Assembly (NCBI RefSeq): GCF_018449695.1
Contig: NZ_JAAVUY010000030.1
Coordinates: 1 to 63,466, forward strand
Reading direction: 5' to 3'
Source: Bradyrhizobium sp. dw_411
GTDB taxonomy: Bacteria > Pseudomonadota > Alphaproteobacteria > Rhizobiales > Xanthobacteraceae
DNA: 63,466 bases
The position numbers and the translations under genes were made by a program. The notes beneath the pieces are model-generated. The model saw nothing but the letters and a program-made list of their open reading frames with translations, was not told the origin of the DNA and did no database searches. Shown here piece by piece: positions 33,001 to 40,575 of the stretch; position 1 is the first letter of the stretch, and each line of letters starts with the position of its first letter.

Positions 33001-35690
33001 CGGCAACCGCCAGTTCGATCGTCACCGGCGCACGCGAAGCGCAGACGACCCTGGTCGCGGCTTCCGCGGACGCCGCCGCCCAGGTCAAGTCGCTGGCTGC
33101 CGATGTCGAACGCTCGCTCTCGGCCGCCGGCAACGCGACCGCCGCCTCCATTCTCGCCGGTGCGCGGGAAGTCCAGAGCTCGCTCGTCACCGCCTCGTCG
33201 GATGCCGCCACCCACGTCAAGTCGCTGGCCGCCGATATCGAACGCTCGCTGTCGATCGCCGGCACGACCACCGCCGAATCGATCGTCGCCGGCGCGCGCG
33301 AGGCTCAATCGACCCTGACCACCGCTTCGACGGCTGCCAGCAGCCATGTCCAGTCATTGACGGCCGACGTCCAGCGTTCGCTGTCGATCGCCGGAACGTC
33401 GACCGCCGAATCCATCACGGCGGGCGCACGCGAGGCCCAGTCCACGCTGTTGACTGCCTCTACCGACGCCGCCAACCACGTCAAGTCGCTGGCCATCGAT
33501 GTCGAGCGCACCCTGACCGCGGTCGGCGCGGATACCGCCGCCTCGATCCTCAGCAGCGCGCGGGAGGCCCAGCATTCGCTGGCCGCCACCTCGGCCGATG
33601 CCGCCAGCCAGATCAGGGCGATCTCGACCGACATCGAGCGCTCGCTCTCGGCGGTCACCGCCAACACCACCGACAATATCGCGACCAGCGCCGTCACCGC
33701 GCAGAACGCCTTGGTCGCCGCGTCGAACGAAGTCAGCTCGAAGGTCAAGTCGACCTCTACGGACATCGAACGCTCGGTTCTCGCCGCCAGCGGCGCGTTC
33801 AGCTCGACCATGACTGGCAAGACCGACGAAATCGTCAACTACGTGCAGCAGCAGACCGATCGTCTCGCGCAGATGATCGACGGCAAGCGTGGAATACTGG
33901 TCGATGCCATCGGCTCCAAGACCAACCAGCTCACGGTCGATATCGACCGCGTGACCTCGGATGCGCTGAAGTCGATCGAAACCCGCGGCCAGACCTTCTC
34001 GCAATCGATGCTGAGCAACGGCACCGACGTCGCGCGGACGATCACGTCCGCCGGCGAACTGGCGACCGGTGCGGTCAACAAGTCGCTCAAGGATCTCGAG
34101 ACGTCGTCACGCGCGGCCATCGACCAGTCGCGTCAGGTCTCGATCGCGGCAGTCACCGAGATGCAGGAGACCAGCAAGATCCTGCGCACCGACACGGTCG
34201 CTTTGTTCGAGCGGCTGCGTGAAGGCAACATCCTGCTGCAGGAAGTGCTCACCGGCGCCCATGACAACCTCAACTCGCTCGAGCGCGCTTTGGTGACGCG
34301 TGTGGCCGACTTCGTGTCCGCCATGAACGACGTCACTTCGCGCAACGGTGCGGCGACCCAGACGCTGGAAGATCAGTTGAGCGTCTTCAACTCGAAGACG
34401 TCACGGGCCCTGGAAGACCTCGGCTCGCTCTCCAGCCAGTTCGAAAGCCATGGCAAGACCCTGGTCGATGCCGCGGCCGTGGTCGAGCAAAGCAACCGCA
34501 GCACCACCTCCTCGGTCGCCGAACGCAAGGCGCTGCTGGATTCGCTGGTCAGCACGATCGATCATCGCACCACCGATCTCGATGAGCGGCTGTCGCGCTT
34601 CACGAGCCTGCTCGATGAATCGCTGGCTGCCGCGGAAGAGCGCGCGCGCGATATCGCCCGCGTCGTGGCGGAAACCGCCGGTGCGGGATCAGCCGCGATC
34701 AGCCGCCAGTTCGAAGCGGTTCGCGCCGCGGCCGAAGAAGAACGCCGGCTGACTTCCGACTCGATGGCTGAGCTTTATCAGCAGAGCACGCAGGAAGCCG
34801 ACGGCATGTTCACGCAGTCCGCCGAGCGCTTTGCGACCATGGTCCAGAGCATGAAGCAGATGGCGGCCGAGATGCATCTCGAACTCGAAGCAACCCGTAA
34901 CGAGCTGCGCCGTGGCGTGCTGGAAATGCCGCAGGAAGCCGCGGAAAACACCGCGCAGATGCGCAAGGTCATCGTCGACCAGATCGAAGCGCTGGCCGAA
35001 CTGAACCGGATCGTCGCGCGCCATGGCCACGGCCTCGATGTCGTGACCACCAGCCGCGCCAGCATTCAGCGCGAGGAAGAGCCGATGCTGGCCACGGCCG
35101 GCGGACGCGGCGAGTCTCGCGCTGCAGCCCCGCGCATGCGCGACAGTGGCGGCAGTGCGTCCACCCTGCCACCGCCGGATCTCGGCCTGCCCGCCTCGCG
35201 CCGCACCGAAGCTCCGCCGGTTTCCCCGGCGAGCGCCGACCAGGGCCGCGACGGCTGGCTTTCCGATCTCCTGAGCCGCACCGATGGTGCACCCGCTGGC
35301 GGCGGCAACCGCGAGGTTCCGCGCGGCCGCACGCCACAGCAGGCCACCGGCGGCAACCCGCTGGAGTCGCTGACGCTTGACATCGGCCGGCTGCTCGATC
35401 GCAACCTCGCCGCCGAAATGTGGGACCGCTATCAGCGCGGCGAGAGCAAGGCATTCTCCAAGCGGCTCTACACGCCGGCCGGCCAGAAAGCCTTCGACGA
35501 GGTTGCCCGCAAATATCGCGCCGACCGCGGCTTCAAGCAGACGGTCGATCGCTACATCACCGAGTTCGAGCGGCTGCTCGACGAAGTCGCCCGTGACGAG
35601 CGTGGACCGTCAGTGCTGCGCAGCCATCTCACCTCCGAGACCGGCCTCGTCTACACGCTGCTCGCGCATGCGGCGGGACGGCTCGGGTAA
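30084..35690 (+). CDS. giant membrane-anchored repeat protein, GPR/RgsE-like polar growth factor
   Basis: This 1868-residue protein has a disordered N-terminus (1-90), two membrane segments (about 111-131 and 145-168), then about 1450 residues of Ala/Ser/Asp-rich amphipathic helix, a Pro/Gly-rich linker (about 1665-1755) and a conserved globular C-terminus (about 1755-1868, PLESLTLDIGRLLDRNL to the end). The helical part has 22- and 44-residue repeats, multiples of the 11-residue apolipoprotein period. This layout matches the growth pole ring protein GPR of Agrobacterium and RgsE of Sinorhizobium, which organise unipolar growth. Assignment rests on architecture. It is followed by a strong terminator and preceded by a CtrA box. 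Confidence 0.8.
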   Translation: MANNPKKVKDPTEVALSAIQEALNIGDAPMSDNSRSSIHSEPPLMNSPAPSSYDEPAFDTRDVRPSNDRPVFDPIEEPRSSRRAANDDRETIGQILQAIQKGRPAQGMRTTFTVVAGLWVVGCGMLTIGFLPSLQAAIGQGAGGTLAVAGLAALFFVPIALFYFMASLAWRGQEMRMIAQSMAQVAIRFSEPESAASDSMVTVGQAIRREVAAMGDGVERAIARAGELETLVANEVSALERAYSDNEVRIRALLQDIAHQRDNLVGQAEQVRSAISGVQIDLRHDIALISDAIASRVDEVAKSITGALEERGSHITSALGNAGDNMILALGERGGDLLDRLEEASAETTRAVLDASERLTTSLNFKTGHVHDEFVELADRVHEMLNERIDRITSEFEQRSSTIVDGISDRTEQVHDSLKNSSDSLLLELELRSGDLVSKIDDAGNRLATQIMSSGDKASDALDVTVNSLVAKVVSQTENAHDSLSLQMSAFDELVKNQGGELVEKFARDSGTLGALITRHISEFDRTVKTFGGEIVDRMGQRTQDIHESLKTYVDTFDTRLTSNGGEITASLDQRLVQFETTLGNRVAHLDTSLDTKIKSFDESIDGRLKSLEETFDTRAKSVTETIDTRLDSLHSSLTDGASQVIQSIDSRLTSLTSSLTDGASQALNSVDSRLTSLTSSLTDGASQALNSIDSRLTALNSSLTDGATQAIHAIDSRLTLLTSSLTDGTAQAIAAVDQRITNVTETIDGRSTHLTDTITARFQEIHQGIETRVGEVASDIDTRVAQFEDLLGSRIEAVAGRIESSGRQASDDLMARAEELSLGIKSHVEDAERSLTNLVVNTSETIQTGARSAQQALLAVSTDVGAQLQLTSAEVERTLTAVGSSSANSILISARDAQSGLLTASSDVAEQIKTLSADVERTLSAAGSATAGSIVTGAREAQTTLVAASADAASQVKSLAADVERSLSAVGSATASSIVTGAREAQTTLVAASADAAAQVKSLAADVERSLSAAGNATAASILAGAREVQSSLVTASSDAATHVKSLAADIERSLSIAGTTTAESIVAGAREAQSTLTTASTAASSHVQSLTADVQRSLSIAGTSTAESITAGAREAQSTLLTASTDAANHVKSLAIDVERTLTAVGADTAASILSSAREAQHSLAATSADAASQIRAISTDIERSLSAVTANTTDNIATSAVTAQNALVAASNEVSSKVKSTSTDIERSVLAASGAFSSTMTGKTDEIVNYVQQQTDRLAQMIDGKRGILVDAIGSKTNQLTVDIDRVTSDALKSIETRGQTFSQSMLSNGTDVARTITSAGELATGAVNKSLKDLETSSRAAIDQSRQVSIAAVTEMQETSKILRTDTVALFERLREGNILLQEVLTGAHDNLNSLERALVTRVADFVSAMNDVTSRNGAATQTLEDQLSVFNSKTSRALEDLGSLSSQFESHGKTLVDAAAVVEQSNRSTTSSVAERKALLDSLVSTIDHRTTDLDERLSRFTSLLDESLAAAEERARDIARVVAETAGAGSAAISRQFEAVRAAAEEERRLTSDSMAELYQQSTQEADGMFTQSAERFATMVQSMKQMAAEMHLELEATRNELRRGVLEMPQEAAENTAQMRKVIVDQIEALAELNRIVARHGHGLDVVTTSRASIQREEEPMLATAGGRGESRAAAPRMRDSGGSASTLPPPDLGLPASRRTEAPPVSPASADQGRDGWLSDLLSRTDGAPAGGGNREVPRGRTPQQATGGNPLESLTLDIGRLLDRNLAAEMWDRYQRGESKAFSKRLYTPAGQKAFDEVARKYRADRGFKQTVDRYITEFERLLDEVARDERGPSVLRSHLTSETGLVYTLLAHAAGRLG
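31995..32324 (+). repeat. five 66-bp tandem repeats in the giant gene
   Basis: Units start at 31995, 32061, 32127, 32193 and 32259. Each codes 22 residues of the form SSLTDGASQAL-NSIDSRLT-L. The copies differ mostly at third positions and a few residues. Confidence 0.9.
32577..33764 (+). repeat. nine 132-bp tandem repeats in the giant gene
   Basis: Units start at 32577 and then every 132 bases to 33633, with a partial tenth at 33765. Each codes 44 residues beginning (V/A)ERSLSA and containing GAREAQ and VKSLAAD. The units at 32841, 32973 and 33105 are nearly identical in DNA, which suggests recent duplication or gene conversion. Confidence 0.92.
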
Positions 35691-35714
35691 AGCGCCAATC
35701 AATCGCGGATAAAG

Positions 35715-35743
35715 AAACGGAGGCAGCAATGCCTCCGTTTTTG
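35715..35743 (+). terminator. Rho-independent terminator
   Basis: A perfect 11-bp stem AAACGGAGGCA / TGCCTCCGTTT with a GCAA loop is followed by TTG. It lies 25 bases after the stop of the giant gene. Confidence 0.9.
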
Positions 35744-35787
35744 TTTGGGCGGTGAAATATACAGCCTATAACTTGCAACTGACGAAA

Positions 35788-35812
35788 TTCTGGATATATT
35801 TCTGGATATATT
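35788..35812 (+). promoter_or_regulatory. direct-repeat operator/promoter of the toxin-antitoxin pair
   Basis: TTCTGGATATAT occurs twice at a 12-base period, ending about 20 bases before the antitoxin start at 35834. AT-rich direct repeats at this position are typical of operators bound by antitoxin or toxin-antitoxin complex. Autoregulation is inferred. Confidence 0.55.
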
Positions 35813-35833
35813 TGCGAACTTGGAGAGCCAGCC

Positions 35834-36136
35834 ATGAGCGACAACGCGCAGAAAAAAGCCTTACGAAATTACCGGACACGGCTGGTCAAGCGTGGCATGG
35901 CGCGATTCGAAGTGCTCGGGCTGGATGGCGACCGCGATCTGATCCGATCTTTGGCGAAGCGGCTTGCGGAAGACGACCCAGACGCGGCACAAATTCGTGC
36001 CGCAGTTAGTCAGACAATTTCCGGCGATCCACCAAAGAAAGGCGGCATCCTTGCCGCATTGCGCCGATCGCCTCTCGTTGGAGCCGATCTCAATCTCAAC
36101 CGCCTTGATGAAGCCGGTCGCAAGGTTGCCTTGTGA
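35834..36136 (+). CDS. antitoxin of a VapBC-type pair
   Basis: This 100-residue basic protein (MSDNAQKKALRNYRTRLVKR) precedes a PIN toxin and overlaps it by four bases (GTGA). By position and size it is the antitoxin; its N-terminal basic half could bind the repeated operator and its C-terminus the toxin. The Shine-Dalgarno GGAG lies 8 bases before the ATG. The family resembles small antitoxins usually annotated as hypothetical. Confidence 0.75.
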   Translation: MSDNAQKKALRNYRTRLVKRGMARFEVLGLDGDRDLIRSLAKRLAEDDPDAAQIRAAVSQTISGDPPKKGGILAALRRSPLVGADLNLNRLDEAGRKVAL

Positions 36137-36558
36137 CGCGCTATCTCCTCGATACCAACGTCATCAGTAACGTCATCAAGCCAAATCCATCCCCAACGCT
36201 TTTGGAGTGGATGGCGGAACAGAATGACATCGACTTGTTCATCTCTACACTAACGGTCGCAGAGCTTCAGCGCGGGGTATTGGAAAAGCCCAAAGGAAGA
36301 AAACGTACTGCGCTGGAAGCCTGGTTCACCGGTCCAGAAGGTCCGCAGGCAGTTTTTGCTGGCCGCGTTTTGCCGTTCAACGAGAGAGCGGCTCTCGTTT
36401 GGGCCCGACTAATGGCCGAAGGCACGGCCAAGGGGCAACCCCGAAGTGCGCTCGACATGATCGTCGCAGCAATCGCGGAGGCCAATGGCTGCATCGTCGT
36501 TACAGATAACGAGAAGCATTTTAACGGACTAAAATTTATCAATCCACTTCGAGCATAA
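36133..36558 (+). CDS. vapC: VapC-type PIN-domain ribonuclease toxin
   Basis: This 141-residue PIN domain begins MTRYLLDTNVISNV. The four acidic residues of the metal site are visible: Asp7, Glu44 (TVAELQRG), Asp108 (SALDMIVAAIA) and Asp125 (VVTDNEKHF). VapC toxins cut RNA, often initiator tRNA or rRNA. The start is GTG at 36133, overlapping the antitoxin stop. The pair looks less GC-rich than its neighbours, a sign of acquisition. Confidence 0.92.
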   Translation: MTRYLLDTNVISNVIKPNPSPTLLEWMAEQNDIDLFISTLTVAELQRGVLEKPKGRKRTALEAWFTGPEGPQAVFAGRVLPFNERAALVWARLMAEGTAKGQPRSALDMIVAAIAEANGCIVVTDNEKHFNGLKFINPLRA

Positions 36559-36591
36559 GGCAAATTAACGAAGTCCGCCCAACGTGTCCGT

Positions 36592-37470
36592 TTACTGCCT
36601 CTTCGGCGCCGCGGTCGGCCCTGGTGTCGGCACCGACGCTGAGGCCGCGGCTGGCGCGCTGGAGCCGCCGGCGCCGAACAACAGGCGCGTCGGGTTGCGG
36701 TCGAGATTGTTGACCGCACGGCTGATGTCGCCGAGCGTTCGGCGGCCATCGGTCATCAACGCGCCCGAACGCTTGTCGAAATCCTCGGCGAGTTCGCGGA
36801 TCGATTTCACCGCCAAAAACAGTTCGCCGCCATCCCTCCCGCCAGCCAGCGCATTGAGGCCGAGCATCAGATTGTCGGCCTTGCCCATCACGCCATCAAC
36901 CTTGAGCATGACGTCGTCGATCTTGTCGGCGTTACGCGCCAGCGAACCGGTGAAGGTCTCGAGGTTCTTCAGCGAGTTTTTGATCGCCGCCTGATTGTCC
37001 GCCACCACCCGGTTGATGTTCTGCAGTGTGCCTCTGATCGCCTCGGTCACGTCCTGCAGCGCGTTCGGATCGGCGGTGAGCACGGGAACGCCATCCTCAT
37101 CCAGGGGAACCGCAGGCGCGGCCTCCTCGCCGCCCTTGAGCGATATCGCGGCGACCCCGGTCAATCCCTGGAACTCGAGCCCGACCAGCGTGTCTTTGCG
37201 CAGCGGCGCGTTGTTCTCGATCATCGCGAGTGCGACCACCCGCCGCGGGTTGTCCAGCTTCACCGAGATGACTTCACCTACCCGAATACCGTTAAAATTC
37301 ACGCTGCCGCCATTGCGCAGGCCGGTGGCCGGACCTTCGAAGATGACGCGCAAGGGGCTGCGGGCCTTGGTGGTGTGGAGACTCTGGAACCACAGCACAA
37401 AGCCAAAGGCCGCGGCGATCACGGCCAATGTGAACGTTCCAATCAGGACGTAGCTCGCCCGCGTTTCCAT
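36592..37470 (-). CDS. mlaD: MlaD-type MCE protein of a phospholipid transport ABC system
   Basis: This 292-residue protein is anchored by one N-terminal membrane segment (YVLIGTFTLAVIAAAFGFVL) and has an MCE domain (about 38-117; GLRNGGSVNFNGIRVGEV). A helical tail and a Pro/Ala-rich end follow. MCE proteins form the periplasmic ring that carries lipids between membranes. It is the third gene of mlaE-mlaF-mlaD; mlaC and mlaA are not nearby. The ATG at 37470 is preferred over the TTG one codon earlier. Confidence 0.92.
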   Translation of the reverse strand: METRASYVLIGTFTLAVIAAAFGFVLWFQSLHTTKARSPLRVIFEGPATGLRNGGSVNFNGIRVGEVISVKLDNPRRVVALAMIENNAPLRKDTLVGLEFQGLTGVAAISLKGGEEAAPAVPLDEDGVPVLTADPNALQDVTEAIRGTLQNINRVVADNQAAIKNSLKNLETFTGSLARNADKIDDVMLKVDGVMGKADNLMLGLNALAGGRDGGELFLAVKSIRELAEDFDKRSGALMTDGRRTLGDISRAVNNLDRNPTRLLFGAGGSSAPAAASASVPTPGPTAAPKRQ

Positions 37471-37512
37471 CAAACCAACTCCGATACCGAATAAATGAAC
37501 TAGCCCGGTGAC

Positions 37513-38283
37513 CTAGCCCATCACTGCGCGGGCGCGCTTGCCGTGGAAATAGGCCCTCAACCAGGGATGCTGCGAGGCCTGCATGTCGGCCATCGATCCT
37601 GAGGCAATGATCTTACCGTTCCCTAAAACGGCAATACGGTCACAAGCTGTGTAAAGGCTGTCCAGATCGTGGGTTACCATGAAAACGGTCAGGCCCAAAG
37701 TACGCTGCAGGGTCCGGACCAGTTCATCGAAGTCACCGGCGCCGATCGGATCGAGGCCCGAGGTCGGCTCATCGAGGAACACGAGTTCCGGATCGAGCGC
37801 CAGCGCGCGCGCCAATGCGACGCGCTTGATCATGCCGCCGGAAAGTTCCGACGGAAAGCGATCGGCGACTTCCGGCTTCAGGCCCACCATGCCTAATTTG
37901 GCCATCGTGATCTCGTCGAGCAATCGCTGCGAGACCTTGAGATATTCGCGCACCGGAAACTGGATGTTCTGCCGCACGCTGAGCGAGGAGAACAACGCCC
38001 CCTGCTGGAACAGGATTCCCCAGCGCCGCTCGACGCCGCGCCGTGCGGCGGCGTTCGCTGAATCCAGGTCGACGCCGAATACCTCGATGCGTCCGCTGGT
38101 CTTGGGGACGAGGCCGATGATGGTGCGCGTCAGCACCGACTTGCCGGCGCCGGATGGACCCACAAAACCCAGGATCTCGCCGCGCTTCACGTCGAGATTG
38201 AGGCCGTCCAGAATCTTGGTCGAACCGAACTGCACGGAGATATCGCGAACGCGGATAATGGCATCGGCAATTTCAGGGGCCAT
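37513..38283 (-). CDS. mlaF: MlaF-type ABC transporter ATPase
   Basis: This 256-residue ATPase has Walker A GPSGAGKS, the signature LSGGM and Walker B LVFLDEPTSGLDP with the H-loop THD. The LSGGMIKRVALARALAL form is typical of MlaF/Ttg2A. The ATG at 38283 starts two bases after the permease stop (TGACGATG), so the genes are coupled. It energises retrograde phospholipid or toluene-tolerance-type transport. Confidence 0.95.
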   Translation of the reverse strand: MAPEIADAIIRVRDISVQFGSTKILDGLNLDVKRGEILGFVGPSGAGKSVLTRTIIGLVPKTSGRIEVFGVDLDSANAAARRGVERRWGILFQQGALFSSLSVRQNIQFPVREYLKVSQRLLDEITMAKLGMVGLKPEVADRFPSELSGGMIKRVALARALALDPELVFLDEPTSGLDPIGAGDFDELVRTLQRTLGLTVFMVTHDLDSLYTACDRIAVLGNGKIIASGSMADMQASQHPWLRAYFHGKRARAVMG

Positions 38284-38285
38284 CG

Positions 38286-39419
38286 TCACATTCCGATCGA
38301 CGCGAAGAAGATCGCGAACACGCCGTCCATCACGATGACGAAGAAGATTCCTTGCACCACGGATGCGGTGGTGTGCGCGCCGAGCGACTCGGCGCTGCCT
38401 TCGACCGCGAGCCCTTCGACGCAGGCCACGATGCCGATGACGGCCGCCATGACCGGTGCCTTGATGAGGCCGACGGTAAAGTGATTGATCGAGATCGCAT
38501 CGCGCAGCCGCAGCATGAAGGCTTCGGGATCGACGCCGCCATACCCCCAGGCCACGAGGCCCCCGCCGACCAATGCGGCCATCGCGCCGAGGAAAGCCAG
38601 AATCGGCAATGCAATAATCAGCGCCAGTAGCCGCGGCAGGATCAAAACCTCGATCGGATCGAAACCCATGGTGCGCAGCGCGTCGATCTCCTCGCGCATT
38701 TTCATCGAACCGAGTTCGGCGGTGTAAGCGCTGCCGGAGCGTCCCGCGACCATGATCGCCACCAGCAGCACGCCGATCTCGCGCAGCACCAGCACGCCCA
38801 GCATGTCGACGACGAAGATATCCGCACCGAACTGGCGGAAATGAAAAATGCCCTGCTGGGAGATGATGCAGCCGATCAGAAAGGTGATCAGCACCACGAT
38901 CGGCACGGCGCGCCAGCACACCTGTTCGAGATGATGCACGGTCGAGGTCAGACGGAAACCGGAGGGATGGATGAAGACGCGCCCGCCCGCCGCCAGCACG
39001 GCGCCGAGCATGTCGAGCAGGCCGATAATCGTGGTGCCGAAGCCGGCCATGTTGCGGCCGATCTGGTCGAGGATGCCCGTGATCGTCACCGATACGGCAC
39101 CGGCGGCCGGCGCCGGCTTCACCCGGCGCACTTCGTCGACCAGGCTGGAATAGTTGGCCGAGAGCCCGGCGATCTTCGCCTCATTATCGCCCTGGGTCAG
39201 GCTGCGGCGAAGCCGCTCGATCAGCCAGGCTCCGAACGTGTCGAGCTTGGATACCTGCGACACGTCGATGAAGATATTGGGGCGGCTTCCGGTCAGCTTT
39301 TCAGCGTCGGCCACCATCTTCTCAAGCACCGGCGCAAAACGGGCGGTCCAGGAACCGGCCGCGCACAGCGCAAGCCCATTGCCTTGTGCAATCCGCTCCA
39401 ATGTCGGGTCGCCGTTCAA
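38286..39419 (-). CDS. mlaE: STAS-MlaE fusion, permease of the lipid transporter
   Basis: This 377-residue protein has an N-terminal STAS-like domain (about 1-100, PNIFIDVSQVSKLDTFGAWL) fused to the MlaE permease (about 120-377) with SMKMREEIDALRTMGFDPIE and GRSGSAYTAELG. In E. coli the STAS protein MlaB is separate; the fusion replaces it. The likely start is a TTG at 39419 with GGAG 8 bases upstream; the frame runs on to 39548 without conserved sequence. It heads mlaE-mlaF-mlaD and diverges from the epimerase gene. Confidence 0.92.
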   Translation of the reverse strand: MNGDPTLERIAQGNGLALCAAGSWTARFAPVLEKMVADAEKLTGSRPNIFIDVSQVSKLDTFGAWLIERLRRSLTQGDNEAKIAGLSANYSSLVDEVRRVKPAPAAGAVSVTITGILDQIGRNMAGFGTTIIGLLDMLGAVLAAGGRVFIHPSGFRLTSTVHHLEQVCWRAVPIVVLITFLIGCIISQQGIFHFRQFGADIFVVDMLGVLVLREIGVLLVAIMVAGRSGSAYTAELGSMKMREEIDALRTMGFDPIEVLILPRLLALIIALPILAFLGAMAALVGGGLVAWGYGGVDPEAFMLRLRDAISINHFTVGLIKAPVMAAVIGIVACVEGLAVEGSAESLGAHTTASVVQGIFFVIVMDGVFAIFFASIGM

Positions 39420-39564
39420 GATGCCAACTCCAGTGTCGATTCGGCGCCGTTCATCGCGGAGGAAAATCCAGCAACACAGCCGCCCTCTTGCAGAATACAC
39501 CCCCGACCGGCCATACAGTAACCAGTCATACTTGGTTGCGCCGGGCAAGCATACGGTTCAGAAA

Positions 39565-40575
39565 TTGCCAGATATTAAAACGACTTCCACTAAATCGACC
39601 GCGCTCGCGGCCCGAATCGAACGCTGGCCGATCGCCGGCAGCTTTACCATCAGCCGGGGCGCCAAGACCGAGGCCGTGACCATCCTCGCGCAGGTCGCGC
39701 GCGACGGACATATCGGACAGGGCGAATGCGTGCCCTATCCGCGCTATGGCGAGACCCCGGAAGCCACATTGGAAGCCCTGTTGTCGATGCAGGAACCTCT
39801 TGGACAGGGACTCGACCGGCAGGCGCTGCAGACGGCGATGCCGCCCGGCGCGGCGCGCAACGCGCTGGATTGCGCGCTCCTGGACCTCGAAGCCAAGATC
39901 AGTGGCCGGCGGATTTGGGAACTTTTGGGACGCCCTGCCCCGCGACCCTGCACCACCGCCTATACGATCTCGTTGGGAACGCCGAAGGCGATGGCCGCGG
40001 CGACCGCCAAGGCGGCGCACCGGCCGCTGCTCAAGATCAAGCTCGGCGGCGACGGCGACGCCAAGCGGATCGCGGCGGTGCGCAAGTCCGCGCTCGAATC
40101 CGAACTGATCGTCGATGCCAACGAGGCCTGGACCGCGAAAAATCTCGAAAAGAATCTCGCCGCCTGCGCCGAGGTCGGCGTCACGCTGGTCGAGCAGCCG
40201 CTGCCCGCCGGCCAGGACGAGATTTTGGCGCGCATCCGCAAGCCGCTGGCTGTCTGCGCCGACGAGAGCGTGCATGACCGCGCCTCGCTCGAAGGCCTGC
40301 GTGAGCGCTACGATGCCGTCAACATCAAGCTCGACAAAACAGGCGGACTGACCGAGGCGCTGCTGATGGCGGATGCGGCGCACGCGCTGGGATTCGAGAT
40401 CATGGTCGGCTGCATGGTTGCGACGTCGCTGGCGATGGCGCCGGCCATGCTGCTGACGGGACGAGCCCGCTTCGTCGACCTCGATGGTCCCTTGTTGCTG
40501 GCGCAGGACCGCGACAGCGGCCTGCGCTACGACGACAGCCTGGTCTATCCGCCGGATGCCGAATTGTGGGGCTGA
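39565..40575 (+). CDS. dgcA: L-Ala-D/L-Glu dipeptide epimerase-like enolase-superfamily enzyme
   Basis: This protein of about 336 residues is of the muconate-lactonising/epimerase type. Visible are the catalytic lysine in LLKIKLGG, metal ligands in IVDANEAW, VEQPLP and CADESVHD, and the second lysine in NIKLDKTGG. It probably epimerises murein dipeptides for recycling. The start is uncertain; TTG at 39565 is offered, with no good ATG near the conserved ARIERWPIAG. Its end overlaps the convergent MFS gene by 31 bases. Confidence 0.8.
   Translation: MPDIKTTSTKSTALAARIERWPIAGSFTISRGAKTEAVTILAQVARDGHIGQGECVPYPRYGETPEATLEALLSMQEPLGQGLDRQALQTAMPPGAARNALDCALLDLEAKISGRRIWELLGRPAPRPCTTAYTISLGTPKAMAAATAKAAHRPLLKIKLGGDGDAKRIAAVRKSALESELIVDANEAWTAKNLEKNLAACAEVGVTLVEQPLPAGQDEILARIRKPLAVCADESVHDRASLEGLRERYDAVNIKLDKTGGLTEALLMADAAHALGFEIMVGCMVATSLAMAPAMLLTGRARFVDLDGPLLLAQDRDSGLRYDDSLVYPPDAELWG

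Noticed and set aside
31995..33764. regular repeats considered as a CRISPR array
   Set aside because: Units are 66 and 132 bases without spacers and are in frame within one protein.
30480..34004. several long minus-strand open frames
   Set aside because: They mirror the repeats of the giant gene on the opposite strand and have no independent support.
37513..38919. 468-codon frame that extends mlaF upstream
   Set aside because: The upstream half is mlaE read in the wrong frame; MlaF begins at 38283.
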